The notes: generated by a model from the sequence alone, not told the origin. Positions 26,591 to 36,725 are shown, counted from the stretch's first letter. The stretch is DNA of 39,375 nucleotides from an uncultured Pelagibacteraceae bacterium (GCA_902607805.1 CACLLR010000006.1:1-39375); one strand, 5' to 3'. Numbers and translations are program-made.

Positions 26591-26956
26591 TTATTTATTT
26601 GTTTGTTTTATTAAGTTTTCAATTTTTTCAGCATAGTCAAAAGACTCATCTTTAACGAATAAAATTTTTGGTAAAAATTTCATTGTTATTTTTTTTGATA
26701 ATACTTTTCTGATTATGAATGAAAATTCTTTTAATTTTTCAATAATTTCTTGAGAATTTTTACCTCCCAAAGGAAGCACAAAAGCTTTTGCTGTCTTAAG
26801 ATCTGGACTCATTCTAACCTCTGTTACAGTTATTTCTTTTGTATTTATTTCAGAAATTTTTGCCTCTCCTCGTATGAATATCATACTTAATGCTTGTTTT
26901 ATCATTTCTCCTACTCTTAATTGTCTCTGAGTAATTGGTTTACCTAATTTTGTCAT
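26591..26956 (-). CDS. rbfA: Ribosome-binding factor A
   Basis: This 121-residue KH-like factor assists 16S rRNA 5'-end maturation and cold-shock adaptation. It begins with QRQLRVGEMIKQALSMIF, has the KEITVTEVRMSPDLKTAKAFVLPLGG core near residues 45-72 with the kinked-helix AxG-like segment, and ends before a short tail. Length is normal for the Alphaproteobacteria. Its ATG overlaps the infB stop by one base, in the standard infB-rbfA order. Confidence 0.94.
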   Translation of the reverse strand: MTKLGKPITQRQLRVGEMIKQALSMIFIRGEAKISEINTKEITVTEVRMSPDLKTAKAFVLPLGGKNSQEIIEKLKEFSFIIRKVLSKKITMKFLPKILFVKDESFDYAEKIENLIKQTNK

Positions 26957-29172
26957 TAAACTCTTCTTTCTGTAGTTTTTGAATTGTATACTTCTATAAT
27001 ATCTTTTTTTTGAAAATCATTAAAATCCTTTAACGTTATTCCACACTCAAGTCCTGCTTCTACTTTTTTAGTTTGATTTTTTTCTCTAAAAATTGATCCT
27101 ATTTTTCCATTAAATATTATAGCGCCATCTCTAATAACTCTTGCATTTGATTCTTGGGATATTTCTCCTTCAATTACTTTTGAACCTGCAACTTTTCCAA
27201 CTTTTGAAACTTTAAATATTTCCAATATTTCTGCTGAACCTATAATTTTTTCTTCAACTTCAGGTGTTAACAACCCAGACATTTTGCTTTTTATAAAATC
27301 TAATACTTCATATATAATATTGAAATTAGCTATTATAACTTTTTCTTTTTCTGATGCACTTTTTGCCTCTTTTGTTGGTTTAACATTAAAGGCAATTAAA
27401 ATTGCTTTTGAAGCTTTAGCCAATGAAACGTCTGTTTCAGTAATCATTCCAATATCAGACAAAATAATTTTTGGCTTAACTTCATCATGTTTTATTTGGG
27501 ATATTGCGCTTTTAATTGCTTCTGATGATCCATGAACATCTGACTTAATAATTATATTAAGTTCTTCTGAAATTTTATCTTTAAATGCAGAGTCCTGTGT
27601 TACTAAAGTAAGAGGATTCTTCCCTTCTTTTGATTCTTGAACTCTACTATCTGATATTTCTTTTGCTTCTTTTTCAGTGGAAAATACAATAAAATCATCT
27701 CCTGCTTTAGCTGGACCATTTATACCTAAAATTTCAATTGGAGTTGCTGGCTCTGCTTTTTCTACATTTTTTCCTAAATCATTTATAATTGCCCTAATTT
27801 TTCCCCATTTTAATCCACTAACAAAATAATCACCTTTTTTTAAAGTACCAGCCGTTATAATTATATTTGCGATTGGTCCTCTTCCAACATCTATTTTTGA
27901 TTCTAAAACTACTCCTTTTGCATAAGTTTCAAAATCTGTTTTTAAATCTAATAATTCTGCTTGTAACAATACTGCTTCAATTAATTTATCTAAATTTTTT
28001 TTTGTTTTAGTTGATATTTCTACCATTAAAGTATCTCCTGACATTTCTTCAGATATTAATTCATGTTCAAGTAATTGATTTCTAATTTTTTGTGGATCAG
28101 ACTCTGGCAAATCACATTTGTTAATTGCAACAACAATAGGAACTTTAGCTGCTTTTGCGTGCTTTATAGACTCAATAGTCTGCTGTTTAACTCCATCGTC
28201 AGCTGCAACTACTAAAATTACTATATCAGTAAGTTTAGAACCTCTAGCTCTCATTTCGGTAAAAGCAGCATGGCCTGGAGTATCAATAAAAGTAATTTTA
28301 TTTGATTTGGATGTTATTTGATATGCACCTATATGCTGTGTTATTCCACCAAATTCTCCAGCAACTACATCTGCCTCTCTCAAGACATCTAAAACAGATG
28401 TTTTTCCATGATCAACATGTCCCATAACTGTTACTATCGGTGGTCTACTTTTAAGATTTTCAGTCTTAACTTCTTTAATTTTTTTTATAATTTCTTCTGT
28501 TTTTTCTTCTTTAATTGGAAAATGCCCAAATTCTTTTACTAAATATTCTGCAGTATCAGCATCAATTGTATGATTTATTGTTGCTGTAACACCCATTCCA
28601 AGAAGATGTTTGATTATATTGCTTGATTGTTCTGCCATTCTATTTGCTAATTCACGTATTGTTATAACTTCAGGTATATTAATTTCTCTTCTAATTGGCT
28701 TTAACGAGTCTTTATTTTCTTCTTTCTTTAATTCTCTATTTTCTTTTTGTTTTGCTCTTCTCAATGAAGCTAAACTTCTTGCTCTACCTACTCCATCTTC
28801 TTCGCTAAGGGCTCTTGATACAGTTAATTTTAAATCTCTCTTCTTAAATCCAACTTTTCCTTTTGTTTCTTTATGAAACTCTTCACCTTTCAGTCTTCTG
28901 GTTGCTCTTTGCTCCGCTAATTTTCTTTTTTCAAAATCAGAAGATATGGATAATGGTTTTGAAAATATAGGTTTCCTTGGAGAAAAAGATTGTTTATTTT
29001 TATTTCTATCATTTTGTTTATAGGGTTTTGTATAAACAGATTTACCTAAATATTTTCCAGATTTTTTTTCAATTAAAACAGCATTTTTTGATTGTGTTTT
29101 TGCTTGCTCAATACTATTTATTGTTTTCTTTGATGTTCCCGATATTGATAATTTTAATTTTTTCTTTTCCAT
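26956..29172 (-). CDS. infB: Translation initiation factor IF-2
   Basis: This 738-residue GTPase brings initiator tRNA to the 30S subunit. A short, basic, low-complexity N-terminal region (to about 160) precedes the IF2_N segment (ITIRELANRMAEQSSNIIKHLLGMG near 172). The G domain has G1 VMGHVDHGKTS near 250, GGITQHIG, G3 DTPGHAAFT near 297 and G4 NKCDLP near 352. Domains II-IV follow, ending with the initiator-tRNA-binding C2 domain. The N-terminal region is much shorter than in larger Alphaproteobacteria (often above 850 residues), fitting genome reduction. nusA ends 10 bp upstream; the ylxR gene usually found between them is missing. Confidence 0.97.
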   Translation of the reverse strand: MEKKKLKLSISGTSKKTINSIEQAKTQSKNAVLIEKKSGKYLGKSVYTKPYKQNDRNKNKQSFSPRKPIFSKPLSISSDFEKRKLAEQRATRRLKGEEFHKETKGKVGFKKRDLKLTVSRALSEEDGVGRARSLASLRRAKQKENRELKKEENKDSLKPIRREINIPEVITIRELANRMAEQSSNIIKHLLGMGVTATINHTIDADTAEYLVKEFGHFPIKEEKTEEIIKKIKEVKTENLKSRPPIVTVMGHVDHGKTSVLDVLREADVVAGEFGGITQHIGAYQITSKSNKITFIDTPGHAAFTEMRARGSKLTDIVILVVAADDGVKQQTIESIKHAKAAKVPIVVAINKCDLPESDPQKIRNQLLEHELISEEMSGDTLMVEISTKTKKNLDKLIEAVLLQAELLDLKTDFETYAKGVVLESKIDVGRGPIANIIITAGTLKKGDYFVSGLKWGKIRAIINDLGKNVEKAEPATPIEILGINGPAKAGDDFIVFSTEKEAKEISDSRVQESKEGKNPLTLVTQDSAFKDKISEELNIIIKSDVHGSSEAIKSAISQIKHDEVKPKIILSDIGMITETDVSLAKASKAILIAFNVKPTKEAKSASEKEKVIIANFNIIYEVLDFIKSKMSGLLTPEVEEKIIGSAEILEIFKVSKVGKVAGSKVIEGEISQESNARVIRDGAIIFNGKIGSIFREKNQTKKVEAGLECGITLKDFNDFQKKDIIEVYNSKTTERRV

Positions 29173-29182
29173 ATATCATCTT

Positions 29183-30736
29183 TCAATCTTTATAAGCTTT
29201 ATCTCTAGCAGACATAATCAAATCATCAGCTTCTTTTTTGGACAAAGCAAAATCTTCCAAATATCCTTTTATTTTTACTCTTTCTCCTTTAATTTGATCA
29301 TAACCTCCTGTTAATTCATCTGAAGCTAAATCAGCAAAATCATTCAAACTTAATATCTTCTGCTCTCCAAGAGTAACTAGCATACCTGGGGTTAAGCCAG
29401 GATGATTAATCAGATCATTTTCTAATCCTAAATCTTTAATTTTTTTTGCAATTTCTTCTTGGTCTTTTTTGTGAAATTCTTGTGCTCTCTCTATTAATTC
29501 TTTAGCTGTATCTTCTTCAATACCTTCAATTTTGGTTAAAGCTTCTATATCGCTATCTTTTATATCATCTATAGAAGAAAAACCTTCAGCAACTAATAAT
29601 TGTCCGAGTGTCTCATCTAATTCCAAATTTTTTACAAAATTATCAGTTTTTTCTTTAAATTCAATTTGCCTTCTTTCTGAGTCTTCTTGCTCAGTCATAA
29701 TATTAATTTCAAAATTTAATAATTTTGTAGCTAATCTTACGTTTTGACCTCTTCTTCCAATTGCTTTACTCAAATTTTCTTCTGTTAAAATTACATCAAG
29801 TTTTTTTGCTTCATTATCAACGTTAACTCTTTGAACTTCAGCTGGGGAAAGTGCATTTGCAACAACTATAGCTGGATCTTCTGACCAGTTTACAATATCA
29901 ATTTTTTCTCCTTGTAATTCATTTACTACTGCTTGAACTCTACTACCTCTCATACCTACGCAAGCTCCCACTGGATCTAAAGATGTATCTATTGCTTTAA
30001 CAGAAATTTTTGCTCTACTTCCTGGATCTCTTGCTGATGATTTAATTTCTATTAGACCATCATATATTTCTGGAACTTCTTGAATAAATAATTTTTCCAT
30101 AAATTTGGGATGAGCTCTAGAAAGAAATATTTGTTGTCCCCTTGGTTCTCTTCTTACGTCAAGACAATAAGCTTTTACTCTGTCCCCTGCTTTTACGTTT
30201 TCTCTAGGTATCATTTCATTTTTTTGTATTATCGCTTCAGTTCTACCTAAGTCTACAATCACATTTCCAAATTCAAGTCTTTTAACGATGCCACTTAGAA
30301 TTGTATCTTTTTTATCTTTAAAATCATTATATTGTCTTTCTCTTTCAGCTTCCCTAACATTAAAAGTAATTACTTGTTTTGCAGTTTGAGCAGCAATTCT
30401 TCCAAAGTCAAAAGATGGCAAAGGTTCTAAAACTTCGTCTCCAATTTTTTTTTCTTTATTTTCATTACTTAACAAAATAGCTTGATCTAAACTTATTTCT
30501 AAGTTGATATTTTCAGGCTTTTCAACTATTACAAGTTTTCTAAAAATTCCTATATCTCCATTATCTCTATTAATTTCAACTTTAATTTCATTTTCTGATC
30601 CAAATTTTGATTTTGCAGCTTTTGCTATTCCATTTTCCATTGAGTCAATTATTAATTCTTTATCAATAGATTTTTCTAAAGCTACTGCTTCAGCAATTCT
30701 TAATAGTTCTAATTTATCAGCTCTTCTATTTAACAT
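29183..30736 (-). CDS. nusA: Transcription termination/antitermination protein NusA
   Basis: This 517-residue RNA-polymerase partner controls pausing, termination and antitermination. Domains: N-terminal domain (LELLRIAEAVALEKSIDKELI, about 1-125), S1 (about 135-200), KH1 (DPVGACVGMRGSRVQAVVNEL near 255), KH2 (LSKAIGRRGQNVRLATKLL near 315), then two acidic C-terminal repeats with helix-hairpin-helix character (LTKIEGIEEDTAKELIERA near 405). I set the start at ATG 30736, which has GGAG 8 nt upstream. The longer frame from 30772 would translate a terminator hairpin. rimP, usually directly upstream, is missing; the terminator hairpin and a promoter-like sequence fill the gap to metK. Confidence 0.95.
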   Translation of the reverse strand: MLNRRADKLELLRIAEAVALEKSIDKELIIDSMENGIAKAAKSKFGSENEIKVEINRDNGDIGIFRKLVIVEKPENINLEISLDQAILLSNENKEKKIGDEVLEPLPSFDFGRIAAQTAKQVITFNVREAERERQYNDFKDKKDTILSGIVKRLEFGNVIVDLGRTEAIIQKNEMIPRENVKAGDRVKAYCLDVRREPRGQQIFLSRAHPKFMEKLFIQEVPEIYDGLIEIKSSARDPGSRAKISVKAIDTSLDPVGACVGMRGSRVQAVVNELQGEKIDIVNWSEDPAIVVANALSPAEVQRVNVDNEAKKLDVILTEENLSKAIGRRGQNVRLATKLLNFEINIMTEQEDSERRQIEFKEKTDNFVKNLELDETLGQLLVAEGFSSIDDIKDSDIEALTKIEGIEEDTAKELIERAQEFHKKDQEEIAKKIKDLGLENDLINHPGLTPGMLVTLGEQKILSLNDFADLASDELTGGYDQIKGERVKIKGYLEDFALSKKEADDLIMSARDKAYKD

Positions 30737-30748
30737 TTTCTTTTCTCC

Positions 30749-30775
30749 AAAAAAAAATGGGCCGAGGCCCATTTT
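30749..30775 (-). terminator. Intrinsic terminator just upstream of nusA (possible attenuator)
   Basis: On the minus strand AAAATGGGCC pairs perfectly with GGCCCATTTT (plus 30766-30775 and 30754-30763) and runs into nine T (plus 30749-30757). The nusA Shine-Dalgarno GGAG (plus 30745-30748) follows immediately. It can end the metK transcript, and it also lies inside the nusA leader if the promoter-like sequence at 30798-30825 is used. Confidence 0.88.
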
Positions 30776-30797
30776 GAAATTTCAACAATGTATTCTG

Positions 30798-30825
30798 AAT
30801 ATATGTATTTTTTTTATATTTTCAA
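30798..30825 (-). promoter_or_regulatory. Candidate nusA promoter between metK and the terminator hairpin
   Basis: Minus-strand TTGAAA (plus 30820-30825), 16-bp spacer, TATATT (plus 30798-30803). The expected start near 30790 gives a leader of about 54 nt containing the terminator hairpin. It is the only promoter-like pair I found in the 95-bp metK-nusA gap; in DNA this AT-rich such matches also arise by chance. Confidence 0.4.
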
Positions 30826-30831
30826 CTTTAA

Positions 30832-31995
30832 TTACTTGTTGAAAATATCAACTTTATCAGTTTTTTCCCAAGAAAATGCACCTATTGCCTCGGGATCTCT
30901 TCCAAAATGTCCATAAGCTGCTGTTTTTTCGTATATTGGCTTATTTAAGCCCAGCATCTCTCTAATTCCTCTTGGGCTCAAATCAAAGTTTTCATTAATT
31001 AATTTTTCTACATGTCTATTTTTTTCTTCATCATTGTCAAAAAGATCAACATAAATTGACAACGGTTTTGAAACACCAATTGCATAAGCCAGCTGTATTA
31101 AACATTTATCGGCAATTTTTGAAGCAACCACATTTTTTGCCAAATATCTTGATGCATATGCTGCTGATCTATCAACCTTGGTTGGATCTTTTCCTGAAAA
31201 GGCTCCTCCTCCATGTGGAGCTGCGCCTCCATATGTATCTACAATAATTTTTCTTCCTGTTAATCCACTATCGCCGTCCGGTCCACCAATAACAAAATTG
31301 CCTGTTGGATTTACATAAATTTCACTTTCGTCCAATCCGTTTAAAAGATCTTTTGGAATAGATCTTTCTATATAAGGTTTAACTAGTTCTCTTACTTGAG
31401 ATTGATTTACATCTGCAGAATGTTGAGTTGATATTACAACAGATTTTACATTATCTGGTTTTCCATCTTTATACTGAATGGTAATTTGGCTTTTAGAGTC
31501 AGGTTCAATATTTTTTAATTTTCCTGATTTTCTATCTTCTGCCATTAATCTTAAAATTTTATGAGAATAATGTATAGGTGCTGGCATTAGTACATCTGTT
31601 TCATTGCATGCATAACCAAACATTATTCCTTGATCTCCAGCTCCTTCATCTTTATTTCCAGATGAGTCTACGCCCATAGCTATATCAGTAGATTGAGAAT
31701 GAAGATGGCTTTCTATCTTTGTGGCTTCTTTCCATGTAAATCCTTCTTGATCGTATCCGATGTCTTTAATACATTCTCTTACTTTTTGAATTAAATCATC
31801 TTTTTTAATCTCTGGTCCCCTTACTTCTCCAGCTAAAACAACTTTGTTTGTTGTTGTTAAAGTTTCGCAAGCTACTCTTGATTGAGGTTCTGCACCTAAA
31901 TATGAGTCCACTACCATATCTGATATTCTGTCACATACTTTGTCTGGATGACCTTCCGAAACTGATTCACTAGTAAACAAAAAATTCTTCTTCAT
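30832..31995 (-). CDS. metK: S-adenosylmethionine synthase
   Basis: This 387-residue enzyme makes S-adenosylmethionine from methionine and ATP. Signatures present: [14 protein letters not shown] near residue 13, the MAT motif [12 protein letters not shown] near 117 and the P-loop-like [16 protein letters not shown] near 262. The C-terminus [19 protein letters not shown] is typical. Its ATG overlaps the lnt stop (ATGA), so it is translated from the lnt message; there is no room for a SAM riboswitch directly upstream. It is the usual neighbour of lnt in Alphaproteobacteria, but trmB and rimP, which often follow, are absent. Confidence 0.98.
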   Translation of the reverse strand: MKKNFLFTSESVSEGHPDKVCDRISDMVVDSYLGAEPQSRVACETLTTTNKVVLAGEVRGPEIKKDDLIQKVRECIKDIGYDQEGFTWKEATKIESHLHSQSTDIAMGVDSSGNKDEGAGDQGIMFGYACNETDVLMPAPIHYSHKILRLMAEDRKSGKLKNIEPDSKSQITIQYKDGKPDNVKSVVISTQHSADVNQSQVRELVKPYIERSIPKDLLNGLDESEIYVNPTGNFVIGGPDGDSGLTGRKIIVDTYGGAAPHGGGAFSGKDPTKVDRSAAYASRYLAKNVVASKIADKCLIQLAYAIGVSKPLSIYVDLFDNDEEKNRHVEKLINENFDLSPRGIREMLGLNKPIYEKTAAYGHFGRDPEAIGAFSWEKTDKVDIFNK

Positions 31996-33521
31996 TTATT
32001 CTCCCTATTTTTTAAAAAAAAAAACAAACTAGTATAAAATAATAAAAAATAAAAGAAGATCTTATTACCAAAAGAACTAAAAAGAGTTTTTTTTCTTTTC
32101 TTAAAACTTTTTACCTCAATAAATCCCCTCTCAGTTGATTTAATTTGGTTTATTATTTGCCCTCTTGTATTAATAAATGCTGAAATTCCATTATTACCTG
32201 ACCGAATCAAATTTTTTCCTTCTTCAATAGATCTAAATATTGAGTGTGAGAAATGTTGATAGGGTCCTACAGAATCTCCAAACCAGCCATCTTCAGATAT
32301 ATTTAATATAAAATCAAAATCATCGTCAGTTTTACTAATTTTTCCTGAATAAATTATTTCGTAACAAATTAGTGGAATAAAATTAATATTATTAATATTG
32401 ATTATATCTCTCTTATTGCCGCTTGAAAAAGAATTATATCCTTGAGTAATCTTTTTTAAACCAAATTTACTAAAAAAATTTTCAAAAGGTAAAAATTCAC
32501 CAAATGGAACTAATTTATTTTTATTATATTTTTCTAAAATATTTAAATTATTATCTAATACTACCAATGAATTAAATATTTTTTTATTCTCAATACTATT
32601 AATTCCAATAATAATTTTATGTTGATCAGAATAATATTCAGAAAATATATAGCTATAGTTTTTTAAATCTTCTAAATAAATATTAGAAAGTGCACCTTCT
32701 GGAAAAATAAAAATACTTTTTTTTAAATTATTTGGTTCACTTAATTTAATAAGTTCTAAAATAATTGAATCAGAATTTTCATATTCGAAAAATCTATTTA
32801 TATCAATTTTTGGAGATATAATTTTAATTGAAAAATCCAAATTTATTTCATTTACTTTATCATTATTTTTAATAACTTGTGATCCGTAAAAAAAATTTGT
32901 TATCAATATTATTATGGTAAAAGCTAAAAAAAATAATTTTTCTATTTTTTTGTAATTAAATAAAATAACAGCAGGTATTAAAAAAAAAGTTACACTTAAT
33001 AAGTTAAATGAATATGTACCAATAATTGAAATAATTTGTAAAAAATTCAAATAATCTGTCCATGCAAAGGCAATAAGGTTCCAAGGAAATCCACCTAATA
33101 TAAAACTTCTAACAAATTCGATTGATGAAAAAAAAATTGAAAAAATTAATATTGAAGAAAATTTTTTACTTAAAGAAAAAAAAGAACAAGCAAATGTAGA
33201 AATACCATAAAAAATTCCTAAAAATAAAGGAATTAAAATTAAAGCAATTGGAATCAAAGGTTTAAAATTTTCTTCAAAAGTTAATGAATTTGTTATCCAA
33301 TATAAATTAGAAATAAAATAACCAAATCCAAAAAGCCAACCAATTTTAAAAGATATCCATTTTCCTTTTTTATAATTTGAAATATAAAAAATTAGCAATG
33401 ATGGAAAAGTTATAAAATTTATAAAAAAAAAACTATATGGGGGAAGACTAAAAGAGCTTATAAAACCTAGTATAAAGGGTATTATATAAATTAATATTTT
33501 ATGTTTTAATAACAAAGTCAA
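31992..33521 (-). CDS. lnt: Apolipoprotein N-acyltransferase
   Basis: This 509-residue inner-membrane enzyme adds the third acyl chain to the N-terminal Cys of lipoproteins. Six or so membrane helices lie in the first 205 residues (for example [18 protein letters not shown] and [18 protein letters not shown]). The nitrilase-like periplasmic domain has the catalytic Glu in FPEGALSN near 275, Lys in [13 protein letters not shown] near 335 and the acylated Cys in [10 protein letters not shown] near 386. One C-terminal helix follows. The triad is complete. A substrate, the LptM-like lipoprotein, is encoded in this window. The corC-like gene often found next to it is missing; ybeY ends 1 bp upstream. 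Confidence 0.95.
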   Translation of the reverse strand: MTLLLKHKILIYIIPFILGFISSFSLPPYSFFFINFITFPSLLIFYISNYKKGKWISFKIGWLFGFGYFISNLYWITNSLTFEENFKPLIPIALILIPLFLGIFYGISTFACSFFSLSKKFSSILIFSIFFSSIEFVRSFILGGFPWNLIAFAWTDYLNFLQIISIIGTYSFNLLSVTFFLIPAVILFNYKKIEKLFFLAFTIIILITNFFYGSQVIKNNDKVNEINLDFSIKIISPKIDINRFFEYENSDSIILELIKLSEPNNLKKSIFIFPEGALSNIYLEDLKNYSYIFSEYYSDQHKIIIGINSIENKKIFNSLVVLDNNLNILEKYNKNKLVPFGEFLPFENFFSKFGLKKITQGYNSFSSGNKRDIININNINFIPLICYEIIYSGKISKTDDDFDFILNISEDGWFGDSVGPYQHFSHSIFRSIEEGKNLIRSGNNGISAFINTRGQIINQIKSTERGFIEVKSFKKRKKTLFSSFGNKIFFYFLLFYTSLFFFLKNRENK

Positions 33522-33522
33522 T

Positions 33523-33951
33523 TTATTTATGGAAATAATTTAAAATTAAATTTTCTTTTTTATTCATTTTTTTAAAATCTTTGATTTTTTTATGATCATA
33601 TCCAATTAAATGAAAATATCCATGTATCCACATTTTATCAAACTCAATGAAAAAATTTGATAATTTTGATCTTTTATTAATTATTTCATAACTAATTGCT
33701 ATGTCACCAATATATATATTGTTATTTGAAGGGAATGATAATACATCGGTAGGCTTATTTTTTTTTCTAAACTTAAAATTTAAATTTTTCATTTTTTTAT
33801 TATTTGTTAATAAAATAGAAAATTCTTGTTTTTTTTTTTGAAAATATTTAAGTCTAGATAATTTTCTAAGTTTTTTTTTTAAATAATTGCTTGGGTTTTT
33901 AATTTTATTTTTCCATTTAGAATGATCTAAAATTACATTTACTTTAATCAT
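33523..33951 (-). CDS. ybeY: YbeY endoribonuclease (16S rRNA maturation)
   Basis: This 142-residue metal-dependent RNase acts in 16S rRNA 3'-end maturation and ribosome quality control. The three zinc ligands are in HGYFHLIGYDH near residue 112 (HxxxHxxxxxH), and RKKNKPTDVLSFP near 65 is the other conserved block. Length is slightly below the usual 150-160. Its ATG shares a base with the phoH stop, keeping the phoH-ybeY pair. Confidence 0.95.
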   Translation of the reverse strand: MIKVNVILDHSKWKNKIKNPSNYLKKKLRKLSRLKYFQKKKQEFSILLTNNKKMKNLNFKFRKKNKPTDVLSFPSNNNIYIGDIAISYEIINKRSKLSNFFIEFDKMWIHGYFHLIGYDHKKIKDFKKMNKKENLILNYFHK

Positions 33952-34958
33952 TACTCAGTTTTTTGATCTGAATAAGCTTTAACTATTTTTGAAACCAAAG
34001 GATGTCTTACTACATCTGTATGATCAAAATCTACAACAGAAATCTCTTTTAAATGTCCTAATAATTTCTTAGACCTATTTAAACCTGATAAACTTTTGTT
34101 GGGTAAATCAATTTGCGAAGGATCTCCATTCACTACAATTTTTGAATTTTCACCAATTCTAGTTAGAAACATTTTAATTTGAGTATCGGTTGCATTTTGA
34201 GCTTCATCTAAAATAGCAAAAGAATTTTTTAATGTTCTACCTCTCATAAAAGCCAACGGAGCAATTTCTATGTCTCCAACTTCTATTTTTTTTTGAATTT
34301 TTTCAAAGTCTAATAAATCATACAATGAGTCATAAAGTGGTCTTAAGTAAGGGTCTACTTTTTCTCTCATATCACCAGGAAGAAAACCTAATCTTTCTCC
34401 TGCTTCAACAGCAGGTCTTGAAAGAATTATTCTTTCAATTTTTTTTTCTAATAACATTGTCAATCCTACAGCAACTGCTAAAAATGTTTTTCCAGTTCCT
34501 GCTGGACCAGTTGATATTACAATTTCATTTTCCTTTAAAGCTCTAACATAACTTTTTTGTTTTTCTGATCTAGGTATTACAGATTTTTTTGGAGTTTTAA
34601 TTATATAATCGATTTTTTTTTCAAAATTATTTTTTTTTTCGTCTATCATAAATTTATTCACAGATGAAATTATATCTTTTTTTTCAATTGTTCCATTAAT
34701 TTTAAATTGATCTGATAGAAATTTAATTGCATTTTTTACTATTTCATTTTTTTTTGGATTACTTTTAACTAATATTGAATTGCCTCTAGAATATATTTTA
34801 GTTTCGGAAATTTTTTCTAATTCCTTTAAATTATTATTAAATTCTCCAACAACACCAAGTAAAACTTCATTATTTTGAAAAATTATACTGAGTGTATCAT
34901 TTTCTGAATATACATATTTTAAGTCTGAATTTATTTTTTTATATATAGGATTGCTCAA
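33951..34958 (-). CDS. ybeZ: PhoH-like ATPase (YbeZ)
   Basis: This 335-residue P-loop NTPase acts with YbeY in rRNA processing; an RNA helicase activity has been proposed for the family. Walker A is GPAGTGKTFLAVA near residue 150, Walker B FAILDEAQNAT near 248, and RIGENSKIVVNGDPSQIDLP near 268 is the PhoH signature. The N-terminal about 75 residues resemble a degenerate KH-like domain. The order miaB-phoH-ybeY-lnt is standard. Its start codon directly follows the miaB stop. Confidence 0.95.
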   Translation of the reverse strand: MSNPIYKKINSDLKYVYSENDTLSIIFQNNEVLLGVVGEFNNNLKELEKISETKIYSRGNSILVKSNPKKNEIVKNAIKFLSDQFKINGTIEKKDIISSVNKFMIDEKKNNFEKKIDYIIKTPKKSVIPRSEKQKSYVRALKENEIVISTGPAGTGKTFLAVAVGLTMLLEKKIERIILSRPAVEAGERLGFLPGDMREKVDPYLRPLYDSLYDLLDFEKIQKKIEVGDIEIAPLAFMRGRTLKNSFAILDEAQNATDTQIKMFLTRIGENSKIVVNGDPSQIDLPNKSLSGLNRSKKLLGHLKEISVVDFDHTDVVRHPLVSKIVKAYSDQKTE

Positions 34959-36293
34959 TTATGCAGCTCTCATGTTGTTTTTCTCAATTTTTCCAAATAA
35001 ACTATTTTGATTACATTCTTCTATTTTAACTTTAATTAATTTTCCAATTTTTTTTTCATCTCCATTGAAAATAACTGACGATAAATACTTGTTTCTACCA
35101 AAATATTTATTTTGGTTTTTCAGTTTATTTTCTACTAGAACTTCTATTAAACTATTTTTCATAGATTGATTTAATTCAATTTGATTATTAAATAATTTTT
35201 TTTGAATTATTATTAATCTTTCTTTTGTTATCTCTTTGTTAATCATTTCTAACTTTGCCGCTTTGGTTCCTGGTCTAGGACTAAAAATAAATGAAAATGA
35301 ATTAATAAATTTAATTTTTTTTAATAAATCTAAAGTTTCGTTAAATTCTTTTTCTGTTTCTCCAGGATATCCAATAATAAAATCACTTGAAAATTCTATT
35401 TGTTGATTAATTTTTTTTAACTTATTATAAATATTTAAATAATCCTCTACAGTATGTTTTCTATTCATTAATTTTAAAATTTTATCAGAGCCACTTTGAA
35501 TTGGTAGATGAACAAAAGGCATTAACTTTTTGCAAGAAGAATAACATTCTATTAAATCATCTGTCATGTCTTTAGGATGAGATGTTGTATACCTAATTCT
35601 TTCTAGTTCATTGTGCTTATTCAAATGATGAATTAAATCTGAAATTCTAAATTCTTTTAAATTTTTTTTGTATGAATAAGCATTTACATTTTGACCAAGT
35701 AAAGTAATTTCTTTAGCTCCATTTTTAATTAATTCTTCAGCCTCTTTTATAATTTGTTCAAATGGTCTAGAATATTCTGGTCCTCTTGTGTAAGGAACAA
35801 CGCAGAAGTGACAAAACTTATCACAACCTTCTTGAATTGTTAAAAATGCAGAAACTTTATTACTCTTATTTTTTATTTCATCAAAATATTCAAATTTTGT
35901 TATTGTATCGAATTGAGTTTCTTCTTGCTTTTCTTTTGGTACATAGTTTTTTAAAATATCATTAAATTTATGATAAGATTGCGGACCAATTATTGCATCT
36001 ATAAATGGTTCTCTTTTTAACATCTCCTGATTCTCAGCTTGTGCTACACAGCCTGCAACTATCATTAAAGGTTTATTTTTATTTCTATATAATTTCTTAA
36101 CTCTTCCAACCTCATCATAAACTTTTTCTTTGGCTTTATCTCTTATGTGACATGTATTTAATACATAACAATCTGTACTGTTTTGATCATTAGTCTTTTG
36201 ATATCCAATTTTTTTAACACTATCATAAATACGATTAGTGTCGTATTCATTCATTTGACAACCAAATGTTTTAATAAATATTTTTTTATACAT
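34959..36293 (-). CDS. miaB: tRNA-2-methylthio-N6-isopentenyladenosine synthase (MiaB)
   Basis: This 444-residue radical-SAM methylthiotransferase modifies A37 of tRNAs reading UNN codons. The auxiliary [4Fe-4S] cysteines are C12, C48 and C82 (FGCQMNEYDT, NTCHIRDKA, AGCVAQ). The radical SAM cluster is C157, C161, C164 in EGCDKFCHFCVVPYTRG. A C-terminal TRAM domain (about 375-440) binds tRNA. The protein ends at the next gene's start, phoH. The order fur-miaB-phoH matches other Alphaproteobacteria. All six cysteines are present, so it should be active. Confidence 0.97.
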   Translation of the reverse strand: MYKKIFIKTFGCQMNEYDTNRIYDSVKKIGYQKTNDQNSTDCYVLNTCHIRDKAKEKVYDEVGRVKKLYRNKNKPLMIVAGCVAQAENQEMLKREPFIDAIIGPQSYHKFNDILKNYVPKEKQEETQFDTITKFEYFDEIKNKSNKVSAFLTIQEGCDKFCHFCVVPYTRGPEYSRPFEQIIKEAEELIKNGAKEITLLGQNVNAYSYKKNLKEFRISDLIHHLNKHNELERIRYTTSHPKDMTDDLIECYSSCKKLMPFVHLPIQSGSDKILKLMNRKHTVEDYLNIYNKLKKINQQIEFSSDFIIGYPGETEKEFNETLDLLKKIKFINSFSFIFSPRPGTKAAKLEMINKEITKERLIIIQKKLFNNQIELNQSMKNSLIEVLVENKLKNQNKYFGRNKYLSSVIFNGDEKKIGKLIKVKIEECNQNSLFGKIEKNNMRAA

Positions 36294-36296
36294 TAA

Positions 36297-36725
36297 CTAA
36301 GTTTTTTTTTTAACTCCATAGAGTTCTAATTTGTGATCAACCAATTTATAACCATATTTTTCTGCAACTTTAATTTGAAGTTTTTCAATTTCTTCATCAA
36401 CAAACTCAATAATTTCTCCTGTTTTAATATCTATGAGATGATCATGATGACTTTCTCTCAACTCTTCATATCTCGCTTTTCCTCCCTTAAAATCATGTTT
36501 AGTTAAAATTCCAGCTTCTTCAAAAATTTTTACTGTCCTATAAACAGTTGCAATACTAATTCTAGGATCAATTTTTGATACTCTGTTATAAAGCTCATCA
36601 ACATCAGGGTGATCTGACTCTCCATAAGTTTCTTTGGACTCTGACATAACTCTTGCAATAATTTTTCTTTGCTCTGTAAGCTTTACGCCCTTAGCTATAC
36701 ATTTTTGTTCTATAGATTCAGTCAT
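36297..36725 (-). CDS. Fur-family transcriptional regulator (Fur/Mur)
   Basis: This 142-residue Fur-superfamily protein has the winged helix (LTEQRKIIARVM; RISIATVYRTVKIFEEAGILTKHDF) and the metal-binding half YEELRESHHDHLIDIKTGEIIEF with HHDH near residue 93. The CxxC pair that follows HHDH in E. coli Fur is replaced by IDIKTG, as in many alphaproteobacterial Fur/Mur proteins, which sense iron or manganese. It sits between tsaB and miaB, the normal alphaproteobacterial slot. It is the second Fur-family gene in this window, distinct from the Irr-like one, and could equally bind the dyads described here. Confidence 0.9.
   Translation of the reverse strand: MTESIEQKCIAKGVKLTEQRKIIARVMSESKETYGESDHPDVDELYNRVSKIDPRISIATVYRTVKIFEEAGILTKHDFKGGKARYEELRESHHDHLIDIKTGEIIEFVDEEIEKLQIKVAEKYGYKLVDHKLELYGVKKKT

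Noticed and set aside
30737..30772. Longer nusA start at 30772
   Set aside because: The extra 12 residues would be encoded by the terminator hairpin and T-tract; NusA normally begins near MLNRRADKLELL, and a good GGAG precedes ATG 30736.
31996..32040. SAM riboswitch in front of metK
   Set aside because: metK overlaps lnt, so the upstream sequence is lnt coding sequence, and no aptamer-like structure was recognised.
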